DNA from: Treponema sp.
Lineage (GTDB): Bacteria > Spirochaetota > Spirochaetia > Treponematales > Breznakiellaceae
DNA: 64,000 nucleotides
Direction of reading: 5' to 3'
Assembly: GCA_031256035.1 (NCBI GenBank)
Contig: JAIRRJ010000087.1
Span: 1 to 64,000, forward strand
The translations under genes and the position numbers were made by a program. Below the pieces are notes generated by a model that saw only the letters and a list, made by a program, of their open reading frames with translations, did no database searches and was not told where the DNA came from. Below, in pieces: positions 17,891-26,183 of the stretch (the first letter of the stretch is position 1; each line of letters begins with the position of its first letter).

Positions 17891-18382
17891 ATGCAGAGCC
17901 TCTCTAAAGACCAAGTGTTAAGAATAACGGAACGTTACGGAAACGATCCGCAGCAGCTTATTGCTGTGCTGCTGGATATTCAGGCTGCCTCCGGCAAAAA
18001 CTGTGTAGAAAAACAGTGGGCGGAATTGACCGCGAATGTTCTGAATGTTCCCCTCTCCAAAATTTATGATGTACTGACTTTTTACGCCATGTTCAGCACC
18101 GAGCCGCGCGGCGAGTATGTTATCGAAATCTGCAAAAGTACGCCATGTCATTTTACCCGCGCCGAAGAAGTTGCACGGTGGTTTGAAGCGGCGGCAGGGA
18201 TCAAAATGGGCGAGACAACTGCGGACGGTAAGCTTTCGCTTTTTCACACAAGCTGCGTAGGCGCGTGTGACATTGGGCCAGCGGTGAAAATCGGGGACGA
18301 TGTATTCGGCAATCTGACCGAAGAAAAAGTGAAGGCGCTGGTACAGTGCTGCCGTGAAGGGAAGCATCTATGTCAAAATTGA
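17891..18382 (+). CDS. NuoE/HydC-like [2Fe-2S] subunit of an NADH-linked redox complex
   Basis: A 163-residue thioredoxin-fold [2Fe-2S] protein. Ligands are C81 and C86 (CKSTPC) and C122 and C126 (CVGAC), the standard NuoE/HydC pattern; the N-terminal helical part includes VPLSKIYDVLTFYAMFS. In NADH-dependent [FeFe] hydrogenases and complex I this subunit sits next to the FMN/NADH subunit, whose gene here overlaps by 13 bp. Length is normal. No ribosome-binding site is evident before ATG 17891. C-terminal CC and CQN cysteines are extra and probably not ligands. Confidence 0.92.
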   Translation: MQSLSKDQVLRITERYGNDPQQLIAVLLDIQAASGKNCVEKQWAELTANVLNVPLSKIYDVLTFYAMFSTEPRGEYVIEICKSTPCHFTRAEEVARWFEAAAGIKMGETTADGKLSLFHTSCVGACDIGPAVKIGDDVFGNLTEEKVKALVQCCREGKHLCQN

Positions 18383-19635
18383 TTAACCTATTGATACAGG
18401 GCGCGGACTGTTGCGATCCCCTTTCGGTAAGCGAGTATGAAAAAGCGGGAGGTTTTGCCGCGTTGAAAAAAGCCGCCGCCAGTGCCCCCGAAGAAATTAT
18501 CGCCGAAGTGAAAAAGGCAAAGCTGCTGGGGCGGGGTGGCGCGGCGTATCCCGCAGGCAGCAAGTGGGAACATTTGCTGCATATCGAAGAAACCCCCAAA
18601 TATATTGTGTGCAATGCCGATGAAGGCGAACCCGGCACTTTCAAAGACCGGCTGATTATGGACAAGCTGCCGTTGAAATTGCTGGAAGGGATTATCATTG
18701 CGGGTTTTGTGTTTCGCGCGAAAGCGGGTTATATTTATGTGCGCGGCGAATACCGCAAGCTCCAGAAGCGGCTCCTTACGGCAATTGAAAATGTCCGCGC
18801 CGCAGGTTTTCTTGGTAAAAACATACTCGGCACCGGTTTTGATTATGACATTCATGTGATAACAGGGGCGGGTGCGTATGTCTGCGGCGAAAATTCCGCG
18901 CTTCTCAATTCCACCGAGGGCAAGGTGGGCAGGCCGCGCATCAAGCCGCCGCATTTGGCGGAAGTGGGGTTGTTCCTTCAACCGACACTGGTCAACAATG
19001 TCGAGTCCTTTGCCAACATTCCGCTCATCGTTAACATGGGCGGGGACGCCTACCTGCAACAGGGTCATCCCGATTCCGGCGGGAGCAAACTAATTTGTCT
19101 TTCGGGGCATTGCGAAAATCGCGGTGTTTTTGAAATTCCGCTGGGCAAACTGACATTGCGTGACGCGATTTACAATCCCGAAATTGGCGGCGGCATAGCA
19201 GATAACAAGAAACTTAAGTTTTTTCACTTGGGTGGACAGAGCGGCTCCATCGGCAGTGTCGATCAACTGGACACGGTTTACAGTTACACGGATTTAAGAA
19301 AAGCCGGATTGTCTGTCGGCTCCGGGGCAATAGTGGTCATGGACGAAAGTGTCTCAATCCTTGAATACCTGAAAGGCGTAACCGAGTTTTTCATTCACGA
19401 GTCCTGCGGCAAATGCGTACCATGCCGCGAAGGAAACCGCCAGATACTTGTGATTTTGCAGAAACTTTCCGTGCTGGGCGCGGCAACATCCGGCGATCTT
19501 GATACCCTGCGTCGGCTGATTCGCACAATGACGGACGCTTCATTCTGCGGATTGGGTCAAACAGCCGCTGCCGCTTTGAACAGCGCCTGGAAACAATTTA
19601 AGGCGGAATTTGAAGCAAATGTGGGGAGAAAATGA
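18370..19635 (+). CDS. NuoF/HydB-like NADH- and FMN-binding subunit
   Basis: A 421-residue diaphorase subunit: Gly-rich FMN/NADH loop GRGGAAYPAGSKW (54-66), CNADEGEPGTFKDR (81-94), SLBB region, and the [4Fe-4S] motif ESCGKCVPC with ligands C346, C349, C352 and C393. It oxidises or reduces NAD(H) and passes electrons through Fe-S clusters to the partner subunits. It is the short, NuoF-sized form: it lacks both the N-terminal thioredoxin-like domain and the C-terminal ferredoxin domain found in many bifurcating HydB/HndC subunits. The usual CGEE motif reads CGEN here. It overlaps the genes on both sides (13 bp and 4 bp), so the three subunits are translationally coupled. Confidence 0.93.
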   Translation: MSKLINLLIQGADCCDPLSVSEYEKAGGFAALKKAAASAPEEIIAEVKKAKLLGRGGAAYPAGSKWEHLLHIEETPKYIVCNADEGEPGTFKDRLIMDKLPLKLLEGIIIAGFVFRAKAGYIYVRGEYRKLQKRLLTAIENVRAAGFLGKNILGTGFDYDIHVITGAGAYVCGENSALLNSTEGKVGRPRIKPPHLAEVGLFLQPTLVNNVESFANIPLIVNMGGDAYLQQGHPDSGGSKLICLSGHCENRGVFEIPLGKLTLRDAIYNPEIGGGIADNKKLKFFHLGGQSGSIGSVDQLDTVYSYTDLRKAGLSVGSGAIVVMDESVSILEYLKGVTEFFIHESCGKCVPCREGNRQILVILQKLSVLGAATSGDLDTLRRLIRTMTDASFCGLGQTAAAALNSAWKQFKAEFEANVGRK

Positions 19636-21020
19636 GCCATCATAAGCCGGATCCGAATATAAATGTTAATTTGACGATTGACGGGCAGCCGGTAACCGTT
19701 CCCGAAGGGACGCGAATTCTTGAAGCCGCAAAAAAAGCGAATATTCACATTCCTACCCTCTGCGACCATCCTGATCTTTGCAAGCGTGCGGTGTGCCGCG
19801 TCTGCGTAGTGGAGTGTGATGGCAGGGGCAAACTCGCGGCAGCCTGCGCAAACGATGTGTGGGAGGGAGTTAACATTGTTACCAATAATCAGCGCCTCCT
19901 TGCCATCCGCAAAACAATCGTGGAACTCATCCTCGCGAACCATCCGCAGGAGTGCCTCACGTGCATACGGAACACAAAATGCGAACTGCAATCGTTAGCT
20001 GAAAGTTTCGGCATCCGCGCCTCTGTTTTCAGCCGCAGCACAGACAACAAGCCGCCGGTAATTGAAAGCGAAGTCCTTGTCCGCGACATGGAAAAATGCG
20101 TCAAATGCGGACGCTGTGTTGAAGCCTGTCAGGAAGTTCAGACCATCCGGGCGATCAATTCATCCTGCCGTAGTCACAAATACGAAATCTGCACCCCGTA
20201 CAAACAGTCCTTAAGCGAAGGCCCCTGTGTTTTCTGCGGACAATGCGCGGCGGTATGTCCTGTTGGCGCGATTTATGAACATGACCAAACCGCCGATGTG
20301 TGGGCAAGTCTCAACGATAGTGGGCGGTCTGACCACTCACGAGTGGTCGGACAAGTTTCTCCGCGTTTGGCTGATGCCCTGAATGAGGAGTTCGGTTTTG
20401 CCGAAGGGACAATCACCACCGGAAAAATTGTTACCGTTCTCAAACAGCTTGGTTTTGATCAGGTTTTTGACGCGAAAATTGCCGTTGCTCAAGCCGAGCA
20501 AGCGCAAAATGATGAAGTTCAGGCGCGAATTAAAAACAATGGCAAGTTGCCAATGATAACTGGATGTTCAGCTGGTGTCGTCAATTTTGTAAAATATTTT
20601 TATCCCGATTTGACAGCTCATCTTTACACCGGAAAAAGACCCCGGCAAATTTTCGCGGATTCGATCAAAACTGAATACTCTAAAACTGTGGGAATTGATC
20701 CAGCGAAAGTTACCTCGGTCTCATTAACGCCTTGTCTTGCTGCAAAATATCAACAAGGCACATCCGACAAGACAGATATGGCTCTTACTGCCGGGGAACT
20801 TGCGCGGATGATCAAACTTGCGGGAATACAGATCAGCGCCCTGCCTGAAAGCCCCTTCAGCGCAAGCGTCGCTGCTCCGTCAAACCAAAACAGCTCCGTG
20901 AAAAAAGCGACCATTCATGGTTTTGCAGATGCCCGCAAAGTTATGGAAGCCATCAGAAAGGGCGAATGTGACGCACAATGGGTGGAAATTGTAAGCTGTC
21001 CGGCTGACAAGAAAAATTAA
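19632..21020 (+). CDS. HydA-like [FeFe]-hydrogenase homologue with defective H-cluster site
   Basis: A 462-residue protein. The electron-relay part is complete: [2Fe-2S] ligands C44, C55, C58, C72; His-type cluster H104, C108, C111, C117; two ferredoxin clusters C156/159/162/166 and C199/202/205/209. The hydrogenase domain follows (RLADALNEEFG, then KIVTVLKQLGFDQVFD), but its three H-cluster motifs are altered. L1 reads TGCSAG where TSCCPG is usual, so the ligand Cys becomes Ser313. L2 reads TPCLAAK, keeping C368. L3 reads SCPADKKN and then ends, keeping C456 but losing the second Cys and the usual tail. The FGATGGVMEAA block is also missing. H2 chemistry is therefore unlikely; the protein may link NAD(H) to ferredoxin or another partner. 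The next gene starts inside its stop codon, so this is not a simple frameshift. Confidence 0.9.
   Translation: MSHHKPDPNINVNLTIDGQPVTVPEGTRILEAAKKANIHIPTLCDHPDLCKRAVCRVCVVECDGRGKLAAACANDVWEGVNIVTNNQRLLAIRKTIVELILANHPQECLTCIRNTKCELQSLAESFGIRASVFSRSTDNKPPVIESEVLVRDMEKCVKCGRCVEACQEVQTIRAINSSCRSHKYEICTPYKQSLSEGPCVFCGQCAAVCPVGAIYEHDQTADVWASLNDSGRSDHSRVVGQVSPRLADALNEEFGFAEGTITTGKIVTVLKQLGFDQVFDAKIAVAQAEQAQNDEVQARIKNNGKLPMITGCSAGVVNFVKYFYPDLTAHLYTGKRPRQIFADSIKTEYSKTVGIDPAKVTSVSLTPCLAAKYQQGTSDKTDMALTAGELARMIKLAGIQISALPESPFSASVAAPSNQNSSVKKATIHGFADARKVMEAIRKGECDAQWVEIVSCPADKKN
20327..20352. repeat. 12-bp hairpin inside the HydA-like gene
   Basis: GTCTGACCACTC and GAGTGGTCGGAC flank a 2-nt centre, forming a near-perfect inverted repeat with one T-G pair. 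It encodes part of the linker SGRSDHSRVVG between the ferredoxin clusters and the hydrogenase-like domain, where homologues as I recall are a few residues shorter. It may be a small palindromic insertion kept in frame. Confidence 0.55.
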
Positions 21021-21682
21021 TGAAAGAAACCGCGAAGTTCCGCCCTGCCGCTGCAATCTTTGACATGGACGGCCTCATGCTGGAAACAGAAAAGCCGCTG
21101 ATCCCCCTGTGGAAAAAAGTGGGAAGCTCTTTTGGCTTTAACATAACCGAAGCGATGATATTCCGTACCATTGGGGTAGATGATAAAACTACCCGTGGAC
21201 TTTATTTGCGGGAATTCGGCCCCGATTTTCCGTACGATCAAATTCGCGGGGAAATGAGCCGCCTCACCCGTGAAGAATTTGAAAAAGGCATTGCCCACAG
21301 ACCGGGACTAACTGTGTTACTCGATCATCTCTCCGCCTTGAAAATACCTATGGTAGTGGCTACTTCCACCCGCCGTGAAAGCGCTGTATGGAAACTTGAA
21401 AAAGCGGGCATACTGAAATATTTTACCGCTCTTGCCTGCGGCGATGAAATCGCCAACGGAAAGCCCGCTCCTGACATTTTCCTGCTTGCCGCGGAAAGAT
21501 TGGGTTACCTCCCTTCCGTCTGCGTCGGTTTTGAAGATTCCCCGGCGGGCCTTCAGGGACTTCACGCGGCAGGGATACGCCCGGTCTTTGTGAAAGACCT
21601 GATTGAACCTCCGCAGGAAATTCTTGCGACAGTCTGGCGCCGCTACGGTGATCTTGCTGAAGCTGCGGAGCTGTTTGGATGA
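21020..21682 (+). CDS. HAD-superfamily phosphatase or phosphomutase
   Basis: A 220-residue HAD hydrolase of the beta-phosphoglucomutase-like subgroup: motif I FDMDGLMLETE (nucleophile Asp and acid-base Asp), motif II VATSTR, motif III Lys in GKPAPDIF, motif IV VGFEDSPAG. A helical cap follows motif I. Substrate cannot be told from sequence; sugar phosphates are usual for this group. Its ATG overlaps the TAA of the HydA-like gene, so it is the last gene of that operon, although a functional link is not obvious. Confidence 0.88.
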   Translation: MKETAKFRPAAAIFDMDGLMLETEKPLIPLWKKVGSSFGFNITEAMIFRTIGVDDKTTRGLYLREFGPDFPYDQIRGEMSRLTREEFEKGIAHRPGLTVLLDHLSALKIPMVVATSTRRESAVWKLEKAGILKYFTALACGDEIANGKPAPDIFLLAAERLGYLPSVCVGFEDSPAGLQGLHAAGIRPVFVKDLIEPPQEILATVWRRYGDLAEAAELFG

Positions 21683-21738
21683 GAACAGTGTAACATTCTT
21701 GATTTTTATTTATAAAAGTTGTAAAATATTAAAAGAAT

Positions 21739-22080
21739 ATGGTAAAATCTTATGAATTGCTGAAAAATGTATTGTGGGAAATTGAATGTGGTATAAGAGA
21801 GAGTATCAATTTAGATGATCTAACCTGCAAATTTTCTGTTTCATCAGTACATTTAAGAAGACTGTTTCGCTGTGCTTTCAAACAGACTATCACGGGCTAT
21901 ATACGTTCACGCAGGCTGTCGGCAAGTCTGAAAAAATTGCTTGTAAAAGAATTTAGCGTTCTTGATGTTGCCCTTGAACATGGCTTTGAACATGAACAAT
22001 CATACATAAGGGCATTTAAGAAAGAATTTGGAATTACTCCCGGTTTTTTTCGCAGAAGCGGGTGTTTTATTCGGCCCTAA
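21739..22080 (+). CDS. AraC-type DNA-binding domain protein without sensor domain
   Basis: A 113-residue protein consisting of the AraC double helix-turn-helix only: first HTH SINLDDLTCKFSVSSVHLRR, then the AraC signature in LDVALEHGFEHEQSYIRAFKKEFGITP. Typical AraC regulators are 250-300 residues with a ligand-binding domain; that is absent. The following gene encodes a separate protein that could serve as the sensor. No Shine-Dalgarno sequence is evident; a TAAAAT sits 11 nt before ATG 21739. Confidence 0.85.
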   Translation: MVKSYELLKNVLWEIECGIRESINLDDLTCKFSVSSVHLRRLFRCAFKQTITGYIRSRRLSASLKKLLVKEFSVLDVALEHGFEHEQSYIRAFKKEFGITPGFFRRSGCFIRP

Positions 22081-22237
22081 TATTCAGTTCATTGGCTTAC
22101 AGTTTCGGGAAAAAATGTTTTTCAGACGAATATAGTGAAAACTAAAAAAATCAAAATGATCAAAAAAGTTCATTTTTCTTTGGTACATGAAAATAAATTA
22201 ATGATAAGTCCCGTATGAAAGACTTAAGGAGAAACAA

Positions 22238-23356
22238 ATGAAAAATACCAATTATCCGGAAACATTTATCTTGACTGATAAAAGTACAAAAATCCCCGGT
22301 GAAATCAAACATTACGGTCCTGCATATGTGGGTTTTGCCAATGAATTTGCTCATTTTTTGGACTATACGGGGCAGGGATATGGTTTTATTTATGACGGCG
22401 ACTGGTGCAAAGACAGAAGCTATACGATTGCTGATGTTTTGTCTGGTCATGCCATGGAACCCGCGCCTTTGCTTTTTCAGGAAAATGTGGATTATCTATG
22501 GAATGTATCTGGTTTTCAGTCATGCAAAACATATTTCGCTGATCCTTCAAAGGATAATTATATGAGCGAACCTGACATGAGGGAAACGCTGAGACATGCG
22601 CTTTACACTCTTAAACAACCGGTCATCATACCGCAGGAAAACCAATGGTGGGGGAGCATTGTAATCGGATACAAGAATGGCGGGAGTGTTCTGGTTGTTT
22701 ACTATTTTCTGCCCCACTTTATGGAAATGAATAATAATGCACAGCCAAAAACACTGGAAGTAACTGATTGGTATAATACAAAAACAAGCCTGTTCATTGC
22801 AGGTCAGCGGGAAAAGATGCCGCCTCTTTCGGATATGTACCGCATGGGAATTAAGCGGATACAAACCTGCCTTGAAAAAAATATTCGGGGTGAAAAAGAA
22901 CATTATTATGACGAATGGGAAGCTTTTTTGCTTTTGAGTATGGAGGAAATGATCGCCCATGTAAAACGTACTCATAATGTTCCGGGCGGCGAACATGGTT
23001 CTTTTGATGCGGAATCCGGTGATGAAGACGTGTGGAAATTTATTGGCGGCGCACATGACAGTACATGGGCAAACATGGCGGAACGCCGTTTTTATATTAT
23101 GAATTTCTTCAGGCAGGCAAGAGAGTATTTCCCCGAGGCAAAAGATGATTTACAGGCATTGGATACCCACTTTTTATATGCCAACAAAATTATGGGAGAA
23201 GAATACGGTAGAATATTGGGTGATCCGGTTAACATCGAAATTTTCAAAAATCCTGAAGTTCGCAGCCGAATGGCTGACTGCATCCGCAGGTTCAAAAAAG
23301 CCGATGCCAAGGGTCTTGAAATGGTAGAAACGCTTTTGAGGCGTTTTGAAATTTGA
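22238..23356 (+). CDS. unknown protein with C39-like/BtrH-like N-terminal half
   Basis: A 372-residue cytoplasmic protein. The segment ETLRHALYTLKQPVIIPQEN, then WWGSIVIGYKNGGSVLVVYYF, has the layout of papain-like C39/BtrH-type domains, in which a helix leads to a strand pair that presents a ligand; but no clear catalytic Cys/His pair is visible. The C-terminal half is helical (about 210-372). ATG 22238 has AAGGAG 7 nt upstream. It lies between an HTH-only AraC protein and a zinc-motif protein, all in one direction; the three may form a regulatory unit. The fold suggestion is tentative. Confidence 0.6.
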   Translation: MKNTNYPETFILTDKSTKIPGEIKHYGPAYVGFANEFAHFLDYTGQGYGFIYDGDWCKDRSYTIADVLSGHAMEPAPLLFQENVDYLWNVSGFQSCKTYFADPSKDNYMSEPDMRETLRHALYTLKQPVIIPQENQWWGSIVIGYKNGGSVLVVYYFLPHFMEMNNNAQPKTLEVTDWYNTKTSLFIAGQREKMPPLSDMYRMGIKRIQTCLEKNIRGEKEHYYDEWEAFLLLSMEEMIAHVKRTHNVPGGEHGSFDAESGDEDVWKFIGGAHDSTWANMAERRFYIMNFFRQAREYFPEAKDDLQALDTHFLYANKIMGEEYGRILGDPVNIEIFKNPEVRSRMADCIRRFKKADAKGLEMVETLLRRFEI

Positions 23357-23374
23357 AAAAGGAGACAATAATTC

Positions 23375-24556
23375 ATGATTACACATAACATTCCGCTTGT
23401 ATCTTTTTTGCCGCATGGTAAGGTTTCGCTTAAGACTGATAATGATGAACTTCACATTATAACCAACACGACCATAAACACACTGTATCATTTTACTGAC
23501 AACCCAATAAAGTCTTATGCTTATCTAAAGGATAAATATAAACTCCCTTTCCGTATTGACATGACAGTAAAAATAGATTCTCCTGCCATGTACTTAATGA
23601 TAGGCAATGGGCACATTGGTTTTGCCACAAATATGGATAACCGCAGAATAACCGGTATTCTGGGGAATGATAACAAACCTAATACTTATGTTTTTGACAA
23701 CAATATTCCCATAAATAAATATACTGACATATCGGTTGTGTACGGCAAAAAAGCTATGTGGGTTATTGTCAATGATGATATTCGTTGCTTTTCAAACAAA
23801 GCCTCATATATCAAGGTATTAAAAAATGGCGCGATCCCGGAAGAATTCAGCGAAGGTTTCGGTTTAGCAATTGCTTGCGATAAACGTACTCAATTAACAT
23901 TAAAATCACTTACAATTACAGAATACGAGAATGAAGAACCTGTTGCTCCGGCAGTAGTGCCTGAAATTAAAGCTTCCCCTGTATGTTTATCCAAATCGGA
24001 AAAGCCAACGATTGATGAATGTGTGAAAGGACTAACGCCGAATTTACAAAAAGAAATACTGAGAACCGATGAATATTTGCAAAACGATGTTAAAAAAAGT
24101 TTAAAACTCAAACGAAAAATCGAAGGCGGGTATCCTTGCAGCAGGATTCAATATACATCAGACTGGGGCTTTAATTACAGGATACAGATTTCCGATGCCT
24201 GTGTGTGGCATGACATTGGCTGGATTACTTATAACACAAAGCGTGAACAGGAAAAATACGGCGGATATAAAAAAGCTGATCATACCCTGGAAACATTGAA
24301 AAAGTTAGCTGAAGATTCGCCGAAATTTGCAGATGAAATGTTTTTCCGTATGAAAGAATGTGTCGCTTGCGGCGGAGAAGGAGCAAAGAACTGCATACAT
24401 AATGGGCAGTACGAATATAACGGCAGAAAAAAAACATCATGCAACGGTAATATGCATTTCAAAATGTTTCCATCTGATTTTGAAGATGTGAGAAAAATAG
24501 TTGGCGCTATTAATGATGTTTTCTCAGCACATAATGATCCGCAAGGTCGCCGGTAA
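23375..24556 (+). CDS. unknown protein with C-terminal zinc-type cysteine motif
   Basis: A 393-residue protein. Residues 1-185 are beta-rich and resemble a jelly-roll or concanavalin-like fold (MYLMIGNGHIGFATN, NKYTDISVVYGKKAMWVIVN). A Pro-rich linker around 190-210 leads to a helical part and then to a cysteine-rich motif CVACGG...KNC...TSCNG followed by FKMFPSDFEDVRKIVGAIN. The C-terminal motif recurs, as far as I remember, in other uncharacterised proteins from gut anaerobes. AAGGAGA precedes the ATG. It lies 18 bp after the C39-like gene and is presumably co-transcribed. Its last 47 bp overlap the 3' end of the convergent lipoprotein gene. Confidence 0.6.
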   Translation: MITHNIPLVSFLPHGKVSLKTDNDELHIITNTTINTLYHFTDNPIKSYAYLKDKYKLPFRIDMTVKIDSPAMYLMIGNGHIGFATNMDNRRITGILGNDNKPNTYVFDNNIPINKYTDISVVYGKKAMWVIVNDDIRCFSNKASYIKVLKNGAIPEEFSEGFGLAIACDKRTQLTLKSLTITEYENEEPVAPAVVPEIKASPVCLSKSEKPTIDECVKGLTPNLQKEILRTDEYLQNDVKKSLKLKRKIEGGYPCSRIQYTSDWGFNYRIQISDACVWHDIGWITYNTKREQEKYGGYKKADHTLETLKKLAEDSPKFADEMFFRMKECVACGGEGAKNCIHNGQYEYNGRKKTSCNGNMHFKMFPSDFEDVRKIVGAINDVFSAHNDPQGRR

Positions 24557-24929
24557 TTATCTGCCCCTCCATGTCCAAATGGAGCAGGTAACCTTCGCAT
24601 ACTTTATAATATCGCGGGAAATCATTGTTCTCATAAATGACGACATTTCCCGTATCATCCCAATGAAACTTGCCAATTCCGGCTGCGCTGAAGTCTCTGT
24701 CAACATATTTGTAAACGATTGTAATGTTCTGATCCGGGTTTAAAGTAATTTCAACATCAATGCCCGGTCCGTCAGCCGCCGGGATTCTGCCGGAGTATGT
24801 ACCTTCCCAATCTAAACTATTTTTTGAGTTGTGAACCGCGTCAACTGCTTGAGTTGTTGCACAGGAAACCATTCCGGCAACAAGAATGATGGCAATCAAT
24901 ACAAAACTGAAAGCAATGTTTTTTGTCAT
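24510..24929 (-). CDS. NlpE-like lipoprotein lacking the CxxC motif
   Basis: A 139-residue lipoprotein: signal sequence of about 22 residues with a lipobox ending VAGMVSC. The mature part has the NlpE N-terminal pattern WEGTYSGRIPAADGPGIDVE, followed by beta strands. In copper-related NlpE the motif contains CxxC before the Gly-Ile; here it reads AADG, so metal binding by that motif is not expected. AGGAG precedes ATG 24929. The gene converges on and overlaps the zinc-motif protein gene by 47 bp, and its start is divergent from the methyltransferase gene at 24967. Confidence 0.8.
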   Translation of the reverse strand: MTKNIAFSFVLIAIILVAGMVSCATTQAVDAVHNSKNSLDWEGTYSGRIPAADGPGIDVEITLNPDQNITIVYKYVDRDFSAAGIGKFHWDDTGNVVIYENNDFPRYYKVCEGYLLHLDMEGQIITGDLADHYVLRKHH

Positions 24930-24951
24930 ATACTCCTCTGGCTTTATTATA

Positions 24952-24967
24952 TGATATAATCACCAAA
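24952..24967 (+). promoter_or_regulatory. extended -10 promoter next to a leaderless ATG (THUMP methyltransferase)
   Basis: TGATATAAT (24952-24960) is a TGn-TATAAT extended -10 box, followed by CACCAA and the ATG at 24967. There is no Shine-Dalgarno sequence. This is the clearest consensus -10 of the leaderless set. Confidence 0.6.
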
Positions 24968-26154
24968 TGGGAAACATCGAAACAGCCGTTGCTTTGTGCG
25001 CGGTGGGCGCTGAAAAAGTAACCTCCAACGAATTGAGAAAACTGGACATCAAGGTCGAAGACTCCCTTTACGGCAGAGTGCGCTTCAGGACTGACACGGC
25101 GGGGCTGTACCGCGCGTTGATGGGGCTTCGCGCCGCAGATCGTGTGCTTTTGGAAGCTGCTTTTTTCAAAGCCGAAGATTTTGACGCGCTGTTTGAAGGC
25201 GCAGGCGCTGCGGCATGGGAACGGATTGTGCCAAAGGGGATGGGGCTGAAAGTGGTTAAGGTGCGCACTAACCGTTCGCGGCTGAAAGCGGAAACCACCA
25301 TCCAGTCGATGGTTCACAAGGCGGCGGCGCAGCGGCTTTGCGGCAAGTACAAAACCAGCCGACTCCCTGAAGACGGCAAAACTGCGGAAATGCGGGTGTA
25401 TATCGAGAAAGATACTGTTTCGCTCCTTGTGGATTTGAGCGGCGAGCCGCTTTTCAAGAGGGGTTATCGCAGCGAAGGCGGAATTGCGCCGTTACGCGAA
25501 ACAACGGCGGCAGCCATGCTCCTTTTATCGGGATGGAAGCGGAAATTTCCGCTTTACGATCCCTTTTGCGGTTCCGGCACAATCCTGATCGAAGCCGCCA
25601 TGTACGCATGGGACATGGCTCCCGGTCTTGGCAGAAATTTTGCCATGGAGGATTTGCTCATCGCTGATCATAAAATTGAGCAGGCGGTACGCGAAGAGTT
25701 ACGCGGCAAAATTGATTTTGAACGGCTTGTCAGAATCGCCGGCAGCGATGAGGATGCCCGTTCGGTTTCCATAGCTTCCTCCAACATTGCGCGTCTGCGA
25801 GACATAGCCGAGGGAAAAACGCCGCAGAAGGGAATTCGTTCCCTTTCGCAGGATAAAAAAAAGGAAATAATGACTTTGAAAACCGCGCCCATGAGAGAAA
25901 CCAGCGCTCCGTTTTCCGATGCCGGTTTTCTGGTTACCAATCCGCCATACGGAAAAAGACTGGGCGATCAGGCGCAGGCTGAGGAAACATACCGGGAAAT
26001 GGGTAATATTGGACAGCGTTTTCCCGGCTGGAAACTTGCGCTGATAACAGATCACAGCGGGTTTGAAACCTTTTTCGGCAAGAAAGCGGATTCATGCCGT
26101 GAAATAAGTAATGGCGCAATTCCTTCCTATTTTTATCAATTCGATGTATTATAA
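24967..26154 (+). CDS. THUMP-domain rRNA guanine-N2 methyltransferase (RlmL/YpsC type)
   Basis: A 395-residue RNA methyltransferase. The N-terminal THUMP RNA-binding domain spans about 45-165; the Rossmann methyltransferase domain follows, with the AdoMet motif YDPFCGSGTILIEAA and catalytic motif TNPPYGKR near residue 325. Proteins with this layout methylate guanine N2 in 23S rRNA (RlmL N-terminal half) or related targets. An insertion at about 280-310, charged and rich in Lys, separates the AdoMet-binding half from NPPY. It has no second methyltransferase domain, so it corresponds to the single-domain form. The start is leaderless by sequence. Confidence 0.9.
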   Translation: MGNIETAVALCAVGAEKVTSNELRKLDIKVEDSLYGRVRFRTDTAGLYRALMGLRAADRVLLEAAFFKAEDFDALFEGAGAAAWERIVPKGMGLKVVKVRTNRSRLKAETTIQSMVHKAAAQRLCGKYKTSRLPEDGKTAEMRVYIEKDTVSLLVDLSGEPLFKRGYRSEGGIAPLRETTAAAMLLLSGWKRKFPLYDPFCGSGTILIEAAMYAWDMAPGLGRNFAMEDLLIADHKIEQAVREELRGKIDFERLVRIAGSDEDARSVSIASSNIARLRDIAEGKTPQKGIRSLSQDKKKEIMTLKTAPMRETSAPFSDAGFLVTNPPYGKRLGDQAQAEETYREMGNIGQRFPGWKLALITDHSGFETFFGKKADSCREISNGAIPSYFYQFDVL

Positions 26155-26183
26155 AGGAAGCTGATATAATTTGGAGAGACTAA

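Noticed and set aside
18388-19068. 226-codon open frame antisense to the NuoF-like gene
   Set aside because: Complete overlap with a conserved gene, no start signal, and composition typical of a shadow frame.
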